Assembly (NCBI GenBank): GCA_903863905.1
Contig: CAIPDT010000021.1
Coordinates: forward strand, 1 to 64,000
Length of the DNA: 64,000 bases
Origin: an uncultured Methylococcaceae bacterium
GTDB taxonomy: Bacteria; Pseudomonadota; Gammaproteobacteria; Methylococcales; Methylomonadaceae
Reading direction: 5' to 3'
In this document: in pieces, positions 15,571-25,291 of the stretch
Numbering within the stretch: the stretch's first letter is position 1
Layout of the letters: every line of letters starts with the position of its first letter
Made by a program: the position numbers and the translations under genes
The notes under the pieces: model-generated
Told to the model about the DNA's origin: nothing
The model's database searches: none
The model's input: only the letters and a program-made list of their open reading frames with translations

Positions 15571-17658
15571 TTATACGGTTCTGCTTTCAAAAATAATCAC
15601 GGATTTTTGATGCGCTGTATAAGTCGCCTCGTTATAAGGTTGTTGATCTTTTGGTTCAATAATATCATTAGGTGAGAGTTGTGACGTATTCAGGGCAAGA
15701 CACCATTTTTTACCCGACATCATCGGGAGTTCTATGGTCATGATATCATCCGACATATTCATAATAATATGCAAATCTGCTTCTTCATGCTCAGTACCGG
15801 TTAAGGTAAAAGCTAAGAGTCGGGCATCGGGTTCAGTCCACAAGGGTTTATTAATTTCTACGCCATGCCAAGACACATCCGGCAATTTTTTTCCTGGACT
15901 GATTTCACCGGTTAAAAAACGTCGGCGCATAATCGAAGGATGTCTTTTACGTAAGGCAATCATCTGTTGTACAAATCTTAAGGTATCGGCATTCTTCTGG
16001 GCAAGGTCCCAGTTTATCCAGCTTAAGTCGTTGTCCTGACAATAACAATTATTATTACCACGTTGGGTGTGTAAAAGCTCATCCCCAGCAAGTAGCATAG
16101 GCACACCTTGGCTGAGTAATAAAATCGCGAACACATTTTTAGCTTGTTGTTTACGCAAATTTATAATAGCGACTTCTTGGGTGTCACCTTCAACGCCACA
16201 GTTATAACTTAAATTATTGCTACAGCCGTCTCGGTTATCTTCACCGTTGGCTTCATTATGCTTTTGGTTATAGCTAAATAAATCGTATAAGGTAAACCCA
16301 TCGTGACAGGTGACAAAGTTGACACTATTAATCGGTAAGCGGCCTTGAGGTTGATAAAGATCGCTACTGCCACTAATACGCGTAGCCAGTTCTGATAACA
16401 GCCCTTTGTCACCCCGTACAAATTGTCGAATAATATCTCGATAGCGACCATTCCATTCGGCCCATCGATAACCAGGAAAGCTACCTACTTGATATAGGCC
16501 GGCCGCATCCCACGCTTCAGCGATGAGTTTAGTTTTAATCAGTTGTTCTGAGAGTTCAATACCCCATAAAACCGGCGGGTCTTGTAAGACTTCACCGTTT
16601 TCGCCTCGGGCCATGGCACTGGCAAGATCAAAACGGAAACCATCTACGTGCATTTCACGTACCCAGTATTCAAGGCAACTGATAATAAAACGCGCGACTA
16701 AAGGGTGATTAGCATTTACAGTATTTCCACAGCCCGTGTAGTCACGTAAAATGCTTTTATCTTCTTTATCAACATGATAAAAAGATTTGCCACCAATGCC
16801 TCTAAAGTTAATCACGGGGCCATTAGCACCCGCTTCGGCGGTATGGTTAAACACCACATCCATAATGACCCCAATGCCAGCTTGATGGAGGGCTTTAACT
16901 AAATCTCTAAATTCTTGGACATGGGTACCTTGTTCGGGCGTGACGCAATAACCCGGATGTGGACTAAAAAAACTATGCGTACTATAGCCCCAGTAATTTT
17001 TTAAGCCCATTTCGGCGGTTTTATTGGGCACATCTTGTTCGTCAAAGGCCATAATGGGTAACAGTTCAATATGACTAATGCCCAATTCCTTTAGATAGGG
17101 TATCTTTTCAATAAGGCCTGAAAATGTACCGGGATGACTGACCTTAGAAGAACTGTGTCGGGTAAATCCACCGACATGAAGTTCATAGACAATGGCTTTT
17201 TCACTTCTGATGGCTAGCGGTGTATCACCTTCCCAATCGTAGTGGTCATCAGTCACCATAGCACGCATGGCGGTCATGCCATTATCACCTGGCTTGCAAG
17301 CCGCCTCACGATCCCAGTGTTTATCGCTAACCGCATGAGCCCAAGGGTCGAGTAAATGTTTGTCTTTTTCAAAGCGAAAGCCAGAATCACGGGCTTGGCC
17401 TGGGCCATCCATGAGCCATGTATACCAAGTGCCTACGGGTAATTTAGACACATAGACATGCCAAGAGAAAAAAGTTCTATTGATATCTTTATTAAGGGTA
17501 ATAACCTGAAAAGGGGTATCGCTTTCAGCGCTGCTAAAGAGTAATAATTCTACAACTTCAGCATGACGACTGAAGATGGAGAAGTTTACGCCCTTAGCGC
17601 CATATTTAGAGCCCGATGGATAGGGTTTACCATGCTTTAATAAATATTGTTGCTGCAT
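15571..17658 (-). CDS. glgX: Glycogen debranching enzyme
   Basis: The 695-residue GH13 enzyme hydrolyses alpha-1,6 branches of phosphorylase-limited glycogen. An N-terminal CBM48 domain (about 10-110: GAKGVNFSIFSRHAEVVELLLF) precedes the catalytic barrel. Visible active-site regions are DVVFNHTAE, DGFRFDLASAMAR (nucleophile Asp), LIAEAWDAAG (acid/base Glu) and FVTCHDGFTLYDL. The C-terminal beta domain follows. I use the ATG at 17658, with an AAGAAGA site upstream, rather than the longer reading to 17697. It heads a likely unit with the mutarotase, nasT and the GAF protein, which links carbon-store breakdown genes with a nitrogen regulator. Confidence 0.94.
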   Translation of the reverse strand: MQQQYLLKHGKPYPSGSKYGAKGVNFSIFSRHAEVVELLLFSSAESDTPFQVITLNKDINRTFFSWHVYVSKLPVGTWYTWLMDGPGQARDSGFRFEKDKHLLDPWAHAVSDKHWDREAACKPGDNGMTAMRAMVTDDHYDWEGDTPLAIRSEKAIVYELHVGGFTRHSSSKVSHPGTFSGLIEKIPYLKELGISHIELLPIMAFDEQDVPNKTAEMGLKNYWGYSTHSFFSPHPGYCVTPEQGTHVQEFRDLVKALHQAGIGVIMDVVFNHTAEAGANGPVINFRGIGGKSFYHVDKEDKSILRDYTGCGNTVNANHPLVARFIISCLEYWVREMHVDGFRFDLASAMARGENGEVLQDPPVLWGIELSEQLIKTKLIAEAWDAAGLYQVGSFPGYRWAEWNGRYRDIIRQFVRGDKGLLSELATRISGSSDLYQPQGRLPINSVNFVTCHDGFTLYDLFSYNQKHNEANGEDNRDGCSNNLSYNCGVEGDTQEVAIINLRKQQAKNVFAILLLSQGVPMLLAGDELLHTQRGNNNCYCQDNDLSWINWDLAQKNADTLRFVQQMIALRKRHPSIMRRRFLTGEISPGKKLPDVSWHGVEINKPLWTEPDARLLAFTLTGTEHEEADLHIIMNMSDDIMTIELPMMSGKKWCLALNTSQLSPNDIIEPKDQQPYNEATYTAHQKSVIIFESRTV

Positions 17659-17956
17659 ATTATCTTCTTTAGTGTGTAAACATGAGGAAATCCGCATGTT
17701 AAATCAATGCTAATGAGCCGTGTTATTTCGATATTTTATGGGCGATACGACTAAATCGAATCTAGCAAATCAAATAAAACGTGATTTAATCTTCATATTA
17801 CAAGGGTACAGTAAATATTATACGCAAAAAATAAGCCATATAGCGAAAGTCTTTGTTTGATAGGTCAGTGAACGCCATAAATGTTTAAAATCATGATGTC
17901 TTGCCTTAATATGGTGCAATAAGTGACTGATATTGGTGCGGATATAGATTGAGGAG

Positions 17957-17989
17957 GTCGCTAACTAAGTGAATTACTTAGTTAGCGAC
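17957..17989 (-). repeat. Perfect 14-bp inverted repeat after the 18003-18728 gene; rest of 17659-18002 empty
   Basis: GTCGCTAACTAAGT (17957-17970) and its exact complement (17976-17989) flank a 5-base loop. It lies 13 bp beyond the stop of the minus-strand gene that ends at 18003. No U-tract follows on either strand. It probably serves as a 3'-end structure. The other bases between 17659 and 18002 hold no gene I can support, only the likely promoter of glgX. Confidence 0.85.
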
Positions 17990-18002
17990 AGATATTAAGT
18001 AT

Positions 18003-18728
18003 TTATTTTTTGGTCCAATGTGGAAGCCACATTTGTGCAAAAGAGACACCAAACATCACTAAGGCAGCCAGACTGTAGCCTATGCCACCCAGCATGGTAA
18101 ACCACGCACATTCGGGCCAAAATTTAGTCAGCCACCAAGAGGCCACGTCAATCACTAAAAAGGCAAAGGGAGTGGTGATTAAAATAATTTTCCAAAACTG
18201 ATTAAATTCAGCCAAGGCAAAAATCAAACCCACAAATAAGAAAATGAAACTGATACCAAATAAATGAATATGTGAAATACGGGTGAGTGACCCGACACTT
18301 GCGCCATGATCAATTTCAGCTAGGCTTTTTGCTACATCAAGCTTAGTGACTTCAACGAGACCTGATTCTTCATCATGACATTTACCACAGTTTTTTTCAA
18401 ACATAGGGCCGACCGTGCTCCACTCATTAACAGGGGCATCATTACGCACCCATTTAATTAAGGTGAGTCGAGTTTCAGGAGAGACTTTATCCTTCATTTT
18501 GCCAGTTAGCGCTGTTTCTAATTTAGAACCTGAGCGATTACCATAATAACTATAAACGATGTCATCCATCGATAAGCCGGGTTTGCCATCTGCCTTACCA
18601 TGCGTGAGCATGATTTGAGCGCCAGCCATAAAGAGACCTAAGCCAACGACTAACAGAAAACTCGTGAACAAGAAGCGGTAGGTTAAAGGGAGTTTACCTA
18701 AAGTTATGTTGTTCATTATTTCAGCCAT
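18003..18728 (-). CDS. Four-helix membrane protein with one periplasmic haem-c site, copy 1
   Basis: I do not recognise a named family. The 241-residue protein has a hydrophobic helix near 18-40, a soluble loop of about 110 residues, and three helices near 152-172, 178-200 and 208-232. The loop carries one haem-c motif, C114-G-K-C117-H118. SHIHLFGISFIFLF at the start of helix 2 places two His (153, 155) at the membrane face, possible ligands for haem or metal. The paralogue at 18962-19690 shares the same layout. AGGA lies about 9 bp before the ATG at 18728. Its position near mtrA/mtrB suggests a membrane electron carrier, perhaps between quinol and periplasmic cytochromes; this is inference. 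Confidence 0.8.
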   Translation of the reverse strand: MAEIMNNITLGKLPLTYRFLFTSFLLVVGLGLFMAGAQIMLTHGKADGKPGLSMDDIVYSYYGNRSGSKLETALTGKMKDKVSPETRLTLIKWVRNDAPVNEWSTVGPMFEKNCGKCHDEESGLVEVTKLDVAKSLAEIDHGASVGSLTRISHIHLFGISFIFLFVGLIFALAEFNQFWKIILITTPFAFLVIDVASWWLTKFWPECAWFTMLGGIGYSLAALVMFGVSFAQMWLPHWTKK

Positions 18729-18795
18729 ATTTTTATTCCTAACAATGCAAGTTTATAAGACAGGACAACGACCTAAGAAGTTGGCACTAGAGTAC

Positions 18796-18823
18796 AAAAA
18801 AACTCACCACAAGGGTGATGAGT
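18796..18823 (-). terminator. Intrinsic terminator after the 18962-19690 gene
   Basis: On the minus strand ACTCATCACC, loop CTTGT and GGTGAGT form a stem (TCACC/GGTGA core), followed by seven T (18802-18796). It separates the two paralogous haem genes into distinct transcripts. Confidence 0.78.
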
Positions 18824-18961
18824 GTCTATATTGTACGACTAATGTAAGTCATTAGTGTTTAAATTAACTTTTATTTTAAGGTATTTAAGCTAATGTTACT
18901 TAGAGCTGTTTATGAGTCTTGTATTGAAACGTTAAAAATTGATGAGTGGTTTTAGAATAGT

Positions 18962-19690
18962 TTAATAATATTTGGGTTCTCGCCAGCGGGGTAACCACAT
19001 TTGCGCCAAGGATACGGTCAGCATTATAAAGGCAGAGATACCATAACCTACACCGCTGATTAAAATCATCGTGGCAAATTCTGACCAGTATTTAGTTAAC
19101 CACCATGACAATACATCTAAAATTAAAAAACCGAAAGGAGAGCCGATTAAGAAGACTTTCCAGGCTGGATTAAATTCGGCCATGCTAAAAATCCAACCGA
19201 TGTATAGGAAAATAAAGCTAATGCCAAATAAGTGAATATGCGAGACGCGTGTTAAGGTGCTGATGCTGGCGCCTTCATCTACTTTTACCATGCTTTTGGC
19301 AACGTCTATTTGTTCTATCCGAGGTAGATCAGATTCATCATCAGCATGACATTTAGAGCAGTGTTTTTCAATTAAGGGCAATACGGTTGACCATTCGCTT
19401 TCTGGTGCGCCTTTATGCGCCCATTCAATAAGCACCGCATTAACTTCTGGGGGCGCTTTTAATTTCATCTTTCCTTTGAGTGCGGTTTCAAGCTTGGAAC
19501 CGTTACGGTTACCATAATAACTATACACCACATCTTTATGGGATAAGCCCATTTCGCCATCCGCCATACCGTGCGTCATTAATATTTGTAAGGCTGACAT
19601 GCAAAAACCAAGGCTAATGGTTAATAAAAACCCAGAATATAAGACACGGTTAATTAAAGACAGCTTGCCTAAAGTGATATCATTTTTCAT
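18962..19690 (-). CDS. Four-helix membrane protein with one periplasmic haem-c site, copy 2
   Basis: This 242-residue protein is a diverged paralogue of the product at 18003-18728. Shared blocks include the ITLGKL opening, LTHG-x-ADG, VVYSYYGNR-x-GSKLETAL, TR-x-SHIHLFGISFIFL and DVxSWWLTKxW. One haem-c motif is present, C111-S-K-C114-H115, between helix 1 and helices 2-4. The function is unknown. The conserved soluble loop between Y-YGNR and the haem motif is a feature to search by profile. It has its own terminator downstream, and no clear Shine-Dalgarno precedes the ATG at 19690. Confidence 0.8.
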   Translation of the reverse strand: MKNDITLGKLSLINRVLYSGFLLTISLGFCMSALQILMTHGMADGEMGLSHKDVVYSYYGNRNGSKLETALKGKMKLKAPPEVNAVLIEWAHKGAPESEWSTVLPLIEKHCSKCHADDESDLPRIEQIDVAKSMVKVDEGASISTLTRVSHIHLFGISFIFLYIGWIFSMAEFNPAWKVFLIGSPFGFLILDVLSWWLTKYWSEFATMILISGVGYGISAFIMLTVSLAQMWLPRWREPKYY

Positions 19691-20042
19691 ATTTGTTACA
19701 GAGTATCAGTTCACAGTTTTAATAAGTTTAAGTTCTATTTTGACTTGCGTATTTTGAATCTATTGCCTGCACTCAAGTAGTGCGGTTATGGCAAATATTA
19801 AAAAAGTTGTTTAACATAATTAGATGATATCATAGTTTTTATAAATAGCAATGGTTATTATTTAAAACCTGATGAATTACAATTGAGTTACAGTGAAGTT
19901 GATGTAGGATTGGGTTTGGTGTGATGCGATGATTGTTTCTTTCTTTCTTCTTTATTAATACTAATGAGGCATTATGCGGGATTGTTAAGCGTTGGTGCTT
20001 GAAACTATAGTTGATGTGTTGGTAATGGGGGGTGTCTGATGT

Positions 20043-20087
<45 letters not shown>

Positions 20088-20173
20088 CAACACCAATAAG
20101 TGAATTAATGTTAATGTTAATTAACTTACTGGTTTTGTGTTAAAAGCGTTTGTGTTACTGTGCGTTAATGTAT

Positions 20174-21439
20174 TTATTTTAAAGCTTTTTCCCATTTGCT
20201 GACTAAGGCTGAGGCCATGCTATTACCAAACACGTTAGTGGCACTGCGCCCCATGTCTAAAATTTGATCAATACCCAAGAGTAATAACAAGCCGGCTTCT
20301 GGAATGTTAAACATTGACAATGTAGCGGCAATGACGATTAAAGAGGCTCTGGGCACACCGGCAACACCTTTGCTGGTAAACAAGAGCACAAATAGCATGA
20401 TCAATTGATCGGCCAGTGGCATGTCGATTCCATAGGCTTGAGCAATAAAGACGACCGCAAAAGTCATATACATCATGCTGCCATCTAAGTTAAAAGAGTA
20501 TCCCAAAGGCAAGACCAAGCCGCAGACTTTTTCATCACAACCAAAGCGTTCAAGTTGTTGCAGTAATTTAGGATAGGCACTCTCACTGCTGGCGGTTCCA
20601 AAAGCCAGTAACATAGGCTCACGGATATGGCTTAATAAAGACAATACTCGACGCCCTAAAAATAAAAAGCTAACGCTACCCAGTAAGAGACACAGTAATA
20701 ACAGCCCTAAATAGAACTCGCTGATAAATTTTCCATACGATAATAAAACCCCAATGCCTTGAGTGGCCACCACGGAGGCAATCGCAGAAAACACTGCGAC
20801 CGGTGCATAATGCATCACATAACTGGTGATCTTAAGCATGATATGCGCCAAGGAATCTAATAGCTTAACCGTGGGCTTGGCTAAGTCACCAATGGCGGCA
20901 CAGGCAATACCAAAGAACATAGAAAATACCACAATTTGTAAGATTTCATTGGTGGCCATGGCTTCGGTAAAGCTTTTAGGAAAAATATGGCTGACAAAGT
21001 TGGCAAGGGTAGGCTTCACTTGTGGCAGTCCGGTTTCGGTGCCTAGGGGCGGTAAGGCGATGTGTAAAGAATGGCCGGGTTCAAATAAGTTAACCAATAA
21101 TAAGCCTAATAACAGACTGACCACCGAGGCAGAAAAAAACCAAGCCAGAGCCTTGGTGCCTATGCGCCCCACCGTTTGAATGTCGCCCATTTTAGCCATA
21201 CCGACCACCAAGGTTGAAAATACCAGTGGGGCAATGATCATTTTTACCAATCTTAGAAATATATCCGTTAAGACCGCCAAGACTTCGATAATCTGCTTGA
21301 GTAAGGATTGATCCCTAGCGACATCAGAGCTCCCGAGTGTCAGGTTGAGCAGTTCGCCTATCAGGATTCCAAGCACCAGCGCAATAGCAACATACAGGGT
21401 TTGACGATTAGGTGGGGCAGTGTGAATGTGGGTGGTCAT
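20174..21439 (-). CDS. dctA: C4-dicarboxylate:cation symporter, DAACS family (DctA/GltP type)
   Basis: The 421-residue inner-membrane carrier has eight or so hydrophobic segments starting near residue 14. It carries the hallmark serine-rich reentrant-loop motif (AFGTASSESAYPKLL, about 290-304), the GYSFNLDGSMMYMTFAVVFIAQ stretch in two parts, and DQILDMGRSATNVFGN near the C-terminus. DctA-type proteins import succinate, fumarate or malate with protons or sodium; GltP-type relatives take glutamate or aspartate, and the sequence alone does not settle this. An AGAGACACC site precedes the ATG. It stands alone between empty spacers. Confidence 0.9.
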   Translation of the reverse strand: MTTHIHTAPPNRQTLYVAIALVLGILIGELLNLTLGSSDVARDQSLLKQIIEVLAVLTDIFLRLVKMIIAPLVFSTLVVGMAKMGDIQTVGRIGTKALAWFFSASVVSLLLGLLLVNLFEPGHSLHIALPPLGTETGLPQVKPTLANFVSHIFPKSFTEAMATNEILQIVVFSMFFGIACAAIGDLAKPTVKLLDSLAHIMLKITSYVMHYAPVAVFSAIASVVATQGIGVLLSYGKFISEFYLGLLLLCLLLGSVSFLFLGRRVLSLLSHIREPMLLAFGTASSESAYPKLLQQLERFGCDEKVCGLVLPLGYSFNLDGSMMYMTFAVVFIAQAYGIDMPLADQLIMLFVLLFTSKGVAGVPRASLIVIAATLSMFNIPEAGLLLLLGIDQILDMGRSATNVFGNSMASALVSKWEKALK

Positions 21440-21723
21440 AAAGGTGTCTCTTTTAGCCTATAAAAATAGAGGAATGTTTAATCTTAAAGGGCCTAGGGTA
21501 CCCTAGAATTGATTAAGTGATCCATTAATGTTGTGTTTATCGTTATTATGGGTGATTTAGTTAGAGAGCCAGTTGGTTTTGCTAAGAAAGTAGCAGAATG
21601 GTAGGAAGAGCACTTAAGTTGTCACAATTTAGCTTCAATGACCTAAAAAAATAGGGTATGACAGGAATAAAAATAATACGTGAGGAGGGGAAGGGATTTA
21701 GGCGGGCAATGAACAGGTAGAAA

Positions 21724-21753
21724 GACCATGCGAACCTTATGATTCGCACGGTC
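21724..21753 (-). terminator. Hairpin after mtrB; rest of 21440-21768 without genes
   Basis: GACCATGCGAA and TTCGCACGGTC form an 11-bp stem with one G-U/A-C position and an 8-base loop, 15 bp past the mtrB stop. On the minus strand only TTTCT follows, a weak U-tract. The remaining part of 21440-21723 shows no gene, only likely promoter sequence for dctA. Confidence 0.7.
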
Positions 21754-21768
21754 TTAAGTAAAGCTGCT

Positions 21769-24150
21769 TTAAAAACTATGGTTATACGCTAAGCCTACCA
21801 CACTGACTGCATAATTTTGCATGAGTAAGTTGGTTGGCATTAAACCGTTTGCTGTATAGCCAGTTTGTTGATCATTGTAAAAATAGTCGTTGCTGTTTAA
21901 CTTTTGGAACATATACGTTAAAGACAGCTTGCCATTTTTGTAAATGTGGTAATTGCCAATTAGTTTTAGCGTCCACATTTCGTTTTTAATAGGCGATAAC
22001 GCACCGCAAGTGAGCTTAGTAGTGGCTCCACAGGCTGAATCATAAGGCACTTGAGTGGTATAACTGGTCGTGTCTATGGCATACGACAAATCGCCAATAA
22101 ATTCTAACTTATTGTTAAATAGTCCACCCTGACGACCCATAATGCCGACTGTTTGGCTATTGTCATCCAATTGGTTCGTCCAAATATCTCTGGGGAATAC
22201 CGTTTGAGTTCCTAGTGCTGGATTAAATGTATTACCACTAGTTTGGTTATTGCCACTGCGTAAGTTTCTTTGGCCGTTTTGCCAGTTCCAATACGCTGAT
22301 ACATTGCTCTTATCTGTGAAATTGTAGGTGGTATCGACATTAACCCCCGTCGATTTACCATTTTGCACGCCTAATGAAGCATCGTAATTATCGTAGGTAT
22401 AACGACCATTGACTCCCACATCCAGTCTTTGAGTGATTTGCCAATTAACGCCGGCTTTGCCGATGTTTTGATCACGGTTAGCGTAAGGATAAGCAATGTA
22501 GCCCAAGTAGTTGGCCGCATTAAGTGCTGAGTTTGACACGCCGGCGCCGGTAATTGAGTAACTGCCTGCATTCGCTAGGAAATTAGGATCATTATCTGCG
22601 CGACGGATTGCATAGGTGTAGCCGCTGTTAAAGTTAACATTTTCTAAGGCTTTTAAACGATAGGTTAAGTTCATTTTGTCTTCGTTACTGGCAGGACTAG
22701 AGACACATTGAGCGCCACCCTGTACACCATTACACCAACGTTTGATACTTTCGTGTTCATAGCCTAAAGCAATGTTTTGATCTTTAGTTAAGCGATAAGC
22801 GGCACCTGCATCATATTGCATTTTGCGATTGCTGTAAGGTGTGTTAACGCCTGTAAAATTAGCATTACCAATGTCATTGTAAAGGTATTTGTTTGACGAG
22901 GTATTGTTGTCACGCTCGTTAATTTTATAACCCGCTGTCAAAGTCAGGTCTTTAATACTTTGATTGGTTAGTTTAATGTCACCATGCTTGGTTTCTACCA
23001 CACCGTTTAAGGAGTTGGTCGGTAGGCCATTCGCTTGCATCATATTATAGGCAACACCACTTGCTTGAGGAATTAAAGTCGGTGCATAGCTGGAGTTTTG
23101 TTGGTTATAACCATAAGAAAAACCACCGGCGAGTTTAGTCGTCGAGGTAAAATTATAACCGCCTGTTAAATTCGCTTGATGTAAGCTATTGCTGGGCGCG
23201 GTACTCATGGTGTTATTGGAAAAACAATTAACACCGGTACAGGTTCCCACTGCATTAGTAGCCATTGCGCTTTGCCAGTTTAGGCTGTTGTAGTCGTCAT
23301 GAAAGATTGAGCCAAAGTAACCCCCTGTTAAATGACCCTTATCACCTTTCCAATTTAAGGCGGCGTTAACGTTATCTGTTTGATAACTGGTCGGGTTTAA
23401 CAGAATATTAATAGCTTCACCCTTGCTTGATAAAGTGCCAGTGCTTATGCCTGCTTGAGATCCTGTACCAATCAATTTAGCGCCCGATTGATCAATATGT
23501 TTATAGTCAACTTGAGCACTTAATTGCGGGCCAAAATTATAGGTGGTACTAAATGCCCCCGTCTTACGGTTAACTGACTCATTGACGCCTTGGAAGTCAT
23601 TTTTTTGAATAATGCCTTGTGGAGTAACGCCTAGGTTTCGAGTGCCAGGTTGTCCCGATGCCGTGTTAATGGAGCTAAAGTTTGAGGGCAAGGTAAAATT
23701 ATTTTGCCCAGCGTCACCTTGTAAAGGTGTCTGATACGAATCAGTAATATTATGTTGTAACTCATCATAGCCAAGATTAACTTTCCATTTACCTTGATCA
23801 CTGATCGAGCCATCCAATGCTCTGGAGGTGGTGCCTAAATTAGAGCCGCCTAATTTCCAGCGTAAACCGCTGTTGCTATCTTGATTGTAGCCGTTTCCAC
23901 CTCGGATATCTAAACCACCAATACCATAAGCACCTTCGCTATTGATGCCATTATATTGGCCAAAGCGGGCAGAGGACTCAGTCGAGTACATGGTGCCAAA
24001 ATTAAGGTAGTTGCTTGGTTTTGTTAAGGCATCTGTTTCGTCACTGGCTAAAACATTACCACTGAGTGGTAGTGTGATCGTGGTCATTAATGCACAGCGT
24101 ATTGCTAACGCCATGATATTGACTTTCATTTCTTCATTACGAATTTTCAT
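21769..24150 (-). CDS. mtrB: MtrB/PioB-family decahaem-associated outer-membrane beta-barrel
   Basis: The 793-residue precursor has a signal sequence ending near LPLSGNVLA-SDE and a long series of alternating strands ending in VGLAYNHSF with a terminal Phe. Motifs such as GGLDIRGGNGYNQDSNSGLRWKLGGSNLG in the N-terminal plug region, SAQVDYKHIDQSGAKL and QNIALGYEHESIKRW match the MtrB/PioB family. These barrels sheathe a decahaem cytochrome so that electrons cross the outer membrane. The ATG at 24150 has GGAG about 6 bp upstream; the longer reading into mtrA is rejected. The gene starts 19 bp after the mtrA stop, the usual pairing. No N-terminal CXXC of the Shewanella MtrB kind is seen. Confidence 0.9.
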   Translation of the reverse strand: MKIRNEEMKVNIMALAIRCALMTTITLPLSGNVLASDETDALTKPSNYLNFGTMYSTESSARFGQYNGINSEGAYGIGGLDIRGGNGYNQDSNSGLRWKLGGSNLGTTSRALDGSISDQGKWKVNLGYDELQHNITDSYQTPLQGDAGQNNFTLPSNFSSINTASGQPGTRNLGVTPQGIIQKNDFQGVNESVNRKTGAFSTTYNFGPQLSAQVDYKHIDQSGAKLIGTGSQAGISTGTLSSKGEAINILLNPTSYQTDNVNAALNWKGDKGHLTGGYFGSIFHDDYNSLNWQSAMATNAVGTCTGVNCFSNNTMSTAPSNSLHQANLTGGYNFTSTTKLAGGFSYGYNQQNSSYAPTLIPQASGVAYNMMQANGLPTNSLNGVVETKHGDIKLTNQSIKDLTLTAGYKINERDNNTSSNKYLYNDIGNANFTGVNTPYSNRKMQYDAGAAYRLTKDQNIALGYEHESIKRWCNGVQGGAQCVSSPASNEDKMNLTYRLKALENVNFNSGYTYAIRRADNDPNFLANAGSYSITGAGVSNSALNAANYLGYIAYPYANRDQNIGKAGVNWQITQRLDVGVNGRYTYDNYDASLGVQNGKSTGVNVDTTYNFTDKSNVSAYWNWQNGQRNLRSGNNQTSGNTFNPALGTQTVFPRDIWTNQLDDNSQTVGIMGRQGGLFNNKLEFIGDLSYAIDTTSYTTQVPYDSACGATTKLTCGALSPIKNEMWTLKLIGNYHIYKNGKLSLTYMFQKLNSNDYFYNDQQTGYTANGLMPTNLLMQNYAVSVVGLAYNHSF

Positions 24151-24169
24151 GATTGTCTCCTTTATTGAG

Positions 24170-25141
24170 TTAGCGTTGTAATAATGCACCGGCAGGGTCG
24201 TTAGAACCATGCACCATGCTGTGGCAATTTAGACAAGCACGACCGGTGTAACTGGTGCTTGGATTCGCAGGTGTTCCAGTAAGTCCACCTTGTATACCTG
24301 CTGCATTACCTGCGGCTGGGTTTTTACTGTTGTGTGGGCCATCATGACATTCATCACACATAAACGGAGGCCGTGATTTTAATAAAGGTGTTACGTTTGA
24401 GCCATGAGGTGTATGGCAGTTTGTACAATCTTCTGTAACGGGTTGATGTTCCCATAAGAACGGACCACGTTTTTCTGCATGGCAGGTATAACAAGTTTCT
24501 GTGACGGTATTTTTTAACAGTAATTTAGGACCCGCAGAGCCATGTGGGTTATGGCAATCAGAACAGGCTATTTTGCCTTCTGGAATCGGGTGATGTGAAA
24601 ATTTGTTCACTTGTGATTTTTGATCAGTATGGCAAGTAAAGCACACGTCTTTTTGAGTGACTTTATCGCGTACTTTGTCATGGGCATTATGCACCACGTG
24701 ACAAGAAGTACAGGCTAGGTCGGCCGCTTGGTGAGCGCCGCCTTGCCAATGAGTTCGGGTGGGATCTTTTTCATGGCATGATAAACAGGCCGTGTTTTGA
24801 TCTTTAGAGGCATTTGGTGCAAAGGCACCGGTGGTTTTAGCGCCAAAAATAACATCGGGAGCTGATTTTTTGCTGCTTAAATGTTTTTCGCTTTGTCCAT
24901 GACAAGATTGGCATGAAGGCGTACGAGAATCGGCTTTATTGCCGTGAGCAGTTTGGTAAATAGATAAGATGGGTTTGGTTTCATTCTCATCATGGCAGGT
25001 GGTACAGGTAGAATCTCTGTCCATTGCTTGAGCGGATATTTGTTTGGGGGCGGGTGTTGCAGAGTCGGTCGGTGTATTTTCAGCGTATGCAGTTCCGACC
25101 AGAAGTCCGCATAGCATGATAATTTTTAATAATGTGTTCAT
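24170..25141 (-). CDS. mtrA: Periplasmic decahaem c-type cytochrome, MtrA/DmsE/PioA family
   Basis: The 323-residue precursor has a signal peptide cleaved near AYA-ENT. Ten CXXCH motifs are present in order: CTTCH, CQSCH, CLSCH, CTSCH, CFTCH, CSDCH, CYTCH, CTNCH, CDECH, CLNCH. Spacing and the repeated H-x-x-H-type distal His residues match the MtrA family of about 310-330 residues. It would sit inside the MtrB barrel and move electrons between periplasm and cell exterior. Direction cannot be told from sequence: outward for Fe(III)/Mn(IV) reduction or inward for Fe(II) oxidation. No MtrC/OmcA-like surface cytochrome is in the window, which resembles Pio/Mto-type arrangements. Confidence 0.95.
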   Translation of the reverse strand: MNTLLKIIMLCGLLVGTAYAENTPTDSATPAPKQISAQAMDRDSTCTTCHDENETKPILSIYQTAHGNKADSRTPSCQSCHGQSEKHLSSKKSAPDVIFGAKTTGAFAPNASKDQNTACLSCHEKDPTRTHWQGGAHQAADLACTSCHVVHNAHDKVRDKVTQKDVCFTCHTDQKSQVNKFSHHPIPEGKIACSDCHNPHGSAGPKLLLKNTVTETCYTCHAEKRGPFLWEHQPVTEDCTNCHTPHGSNVTPLLKSRPPFMCDECHDGPHNSKNPAAGNAAGIQGGLTGTPANPSTSYTGRACLNCHSMVHGSNDPAGALLQR

Positions 25142-25291
25142 GTTTATATAGTTCCAGCAGTTAATAAGAGTTACATCGCTATCACGCAGCCAGTTGGGTC
25201 TTAGTGGTCTTAGTATAGGGATTTTATATGACAGATATTTGAAATGACTGATCTCGGTAATTTTTAATGACGAGATCAGTCAGTTTAATAT

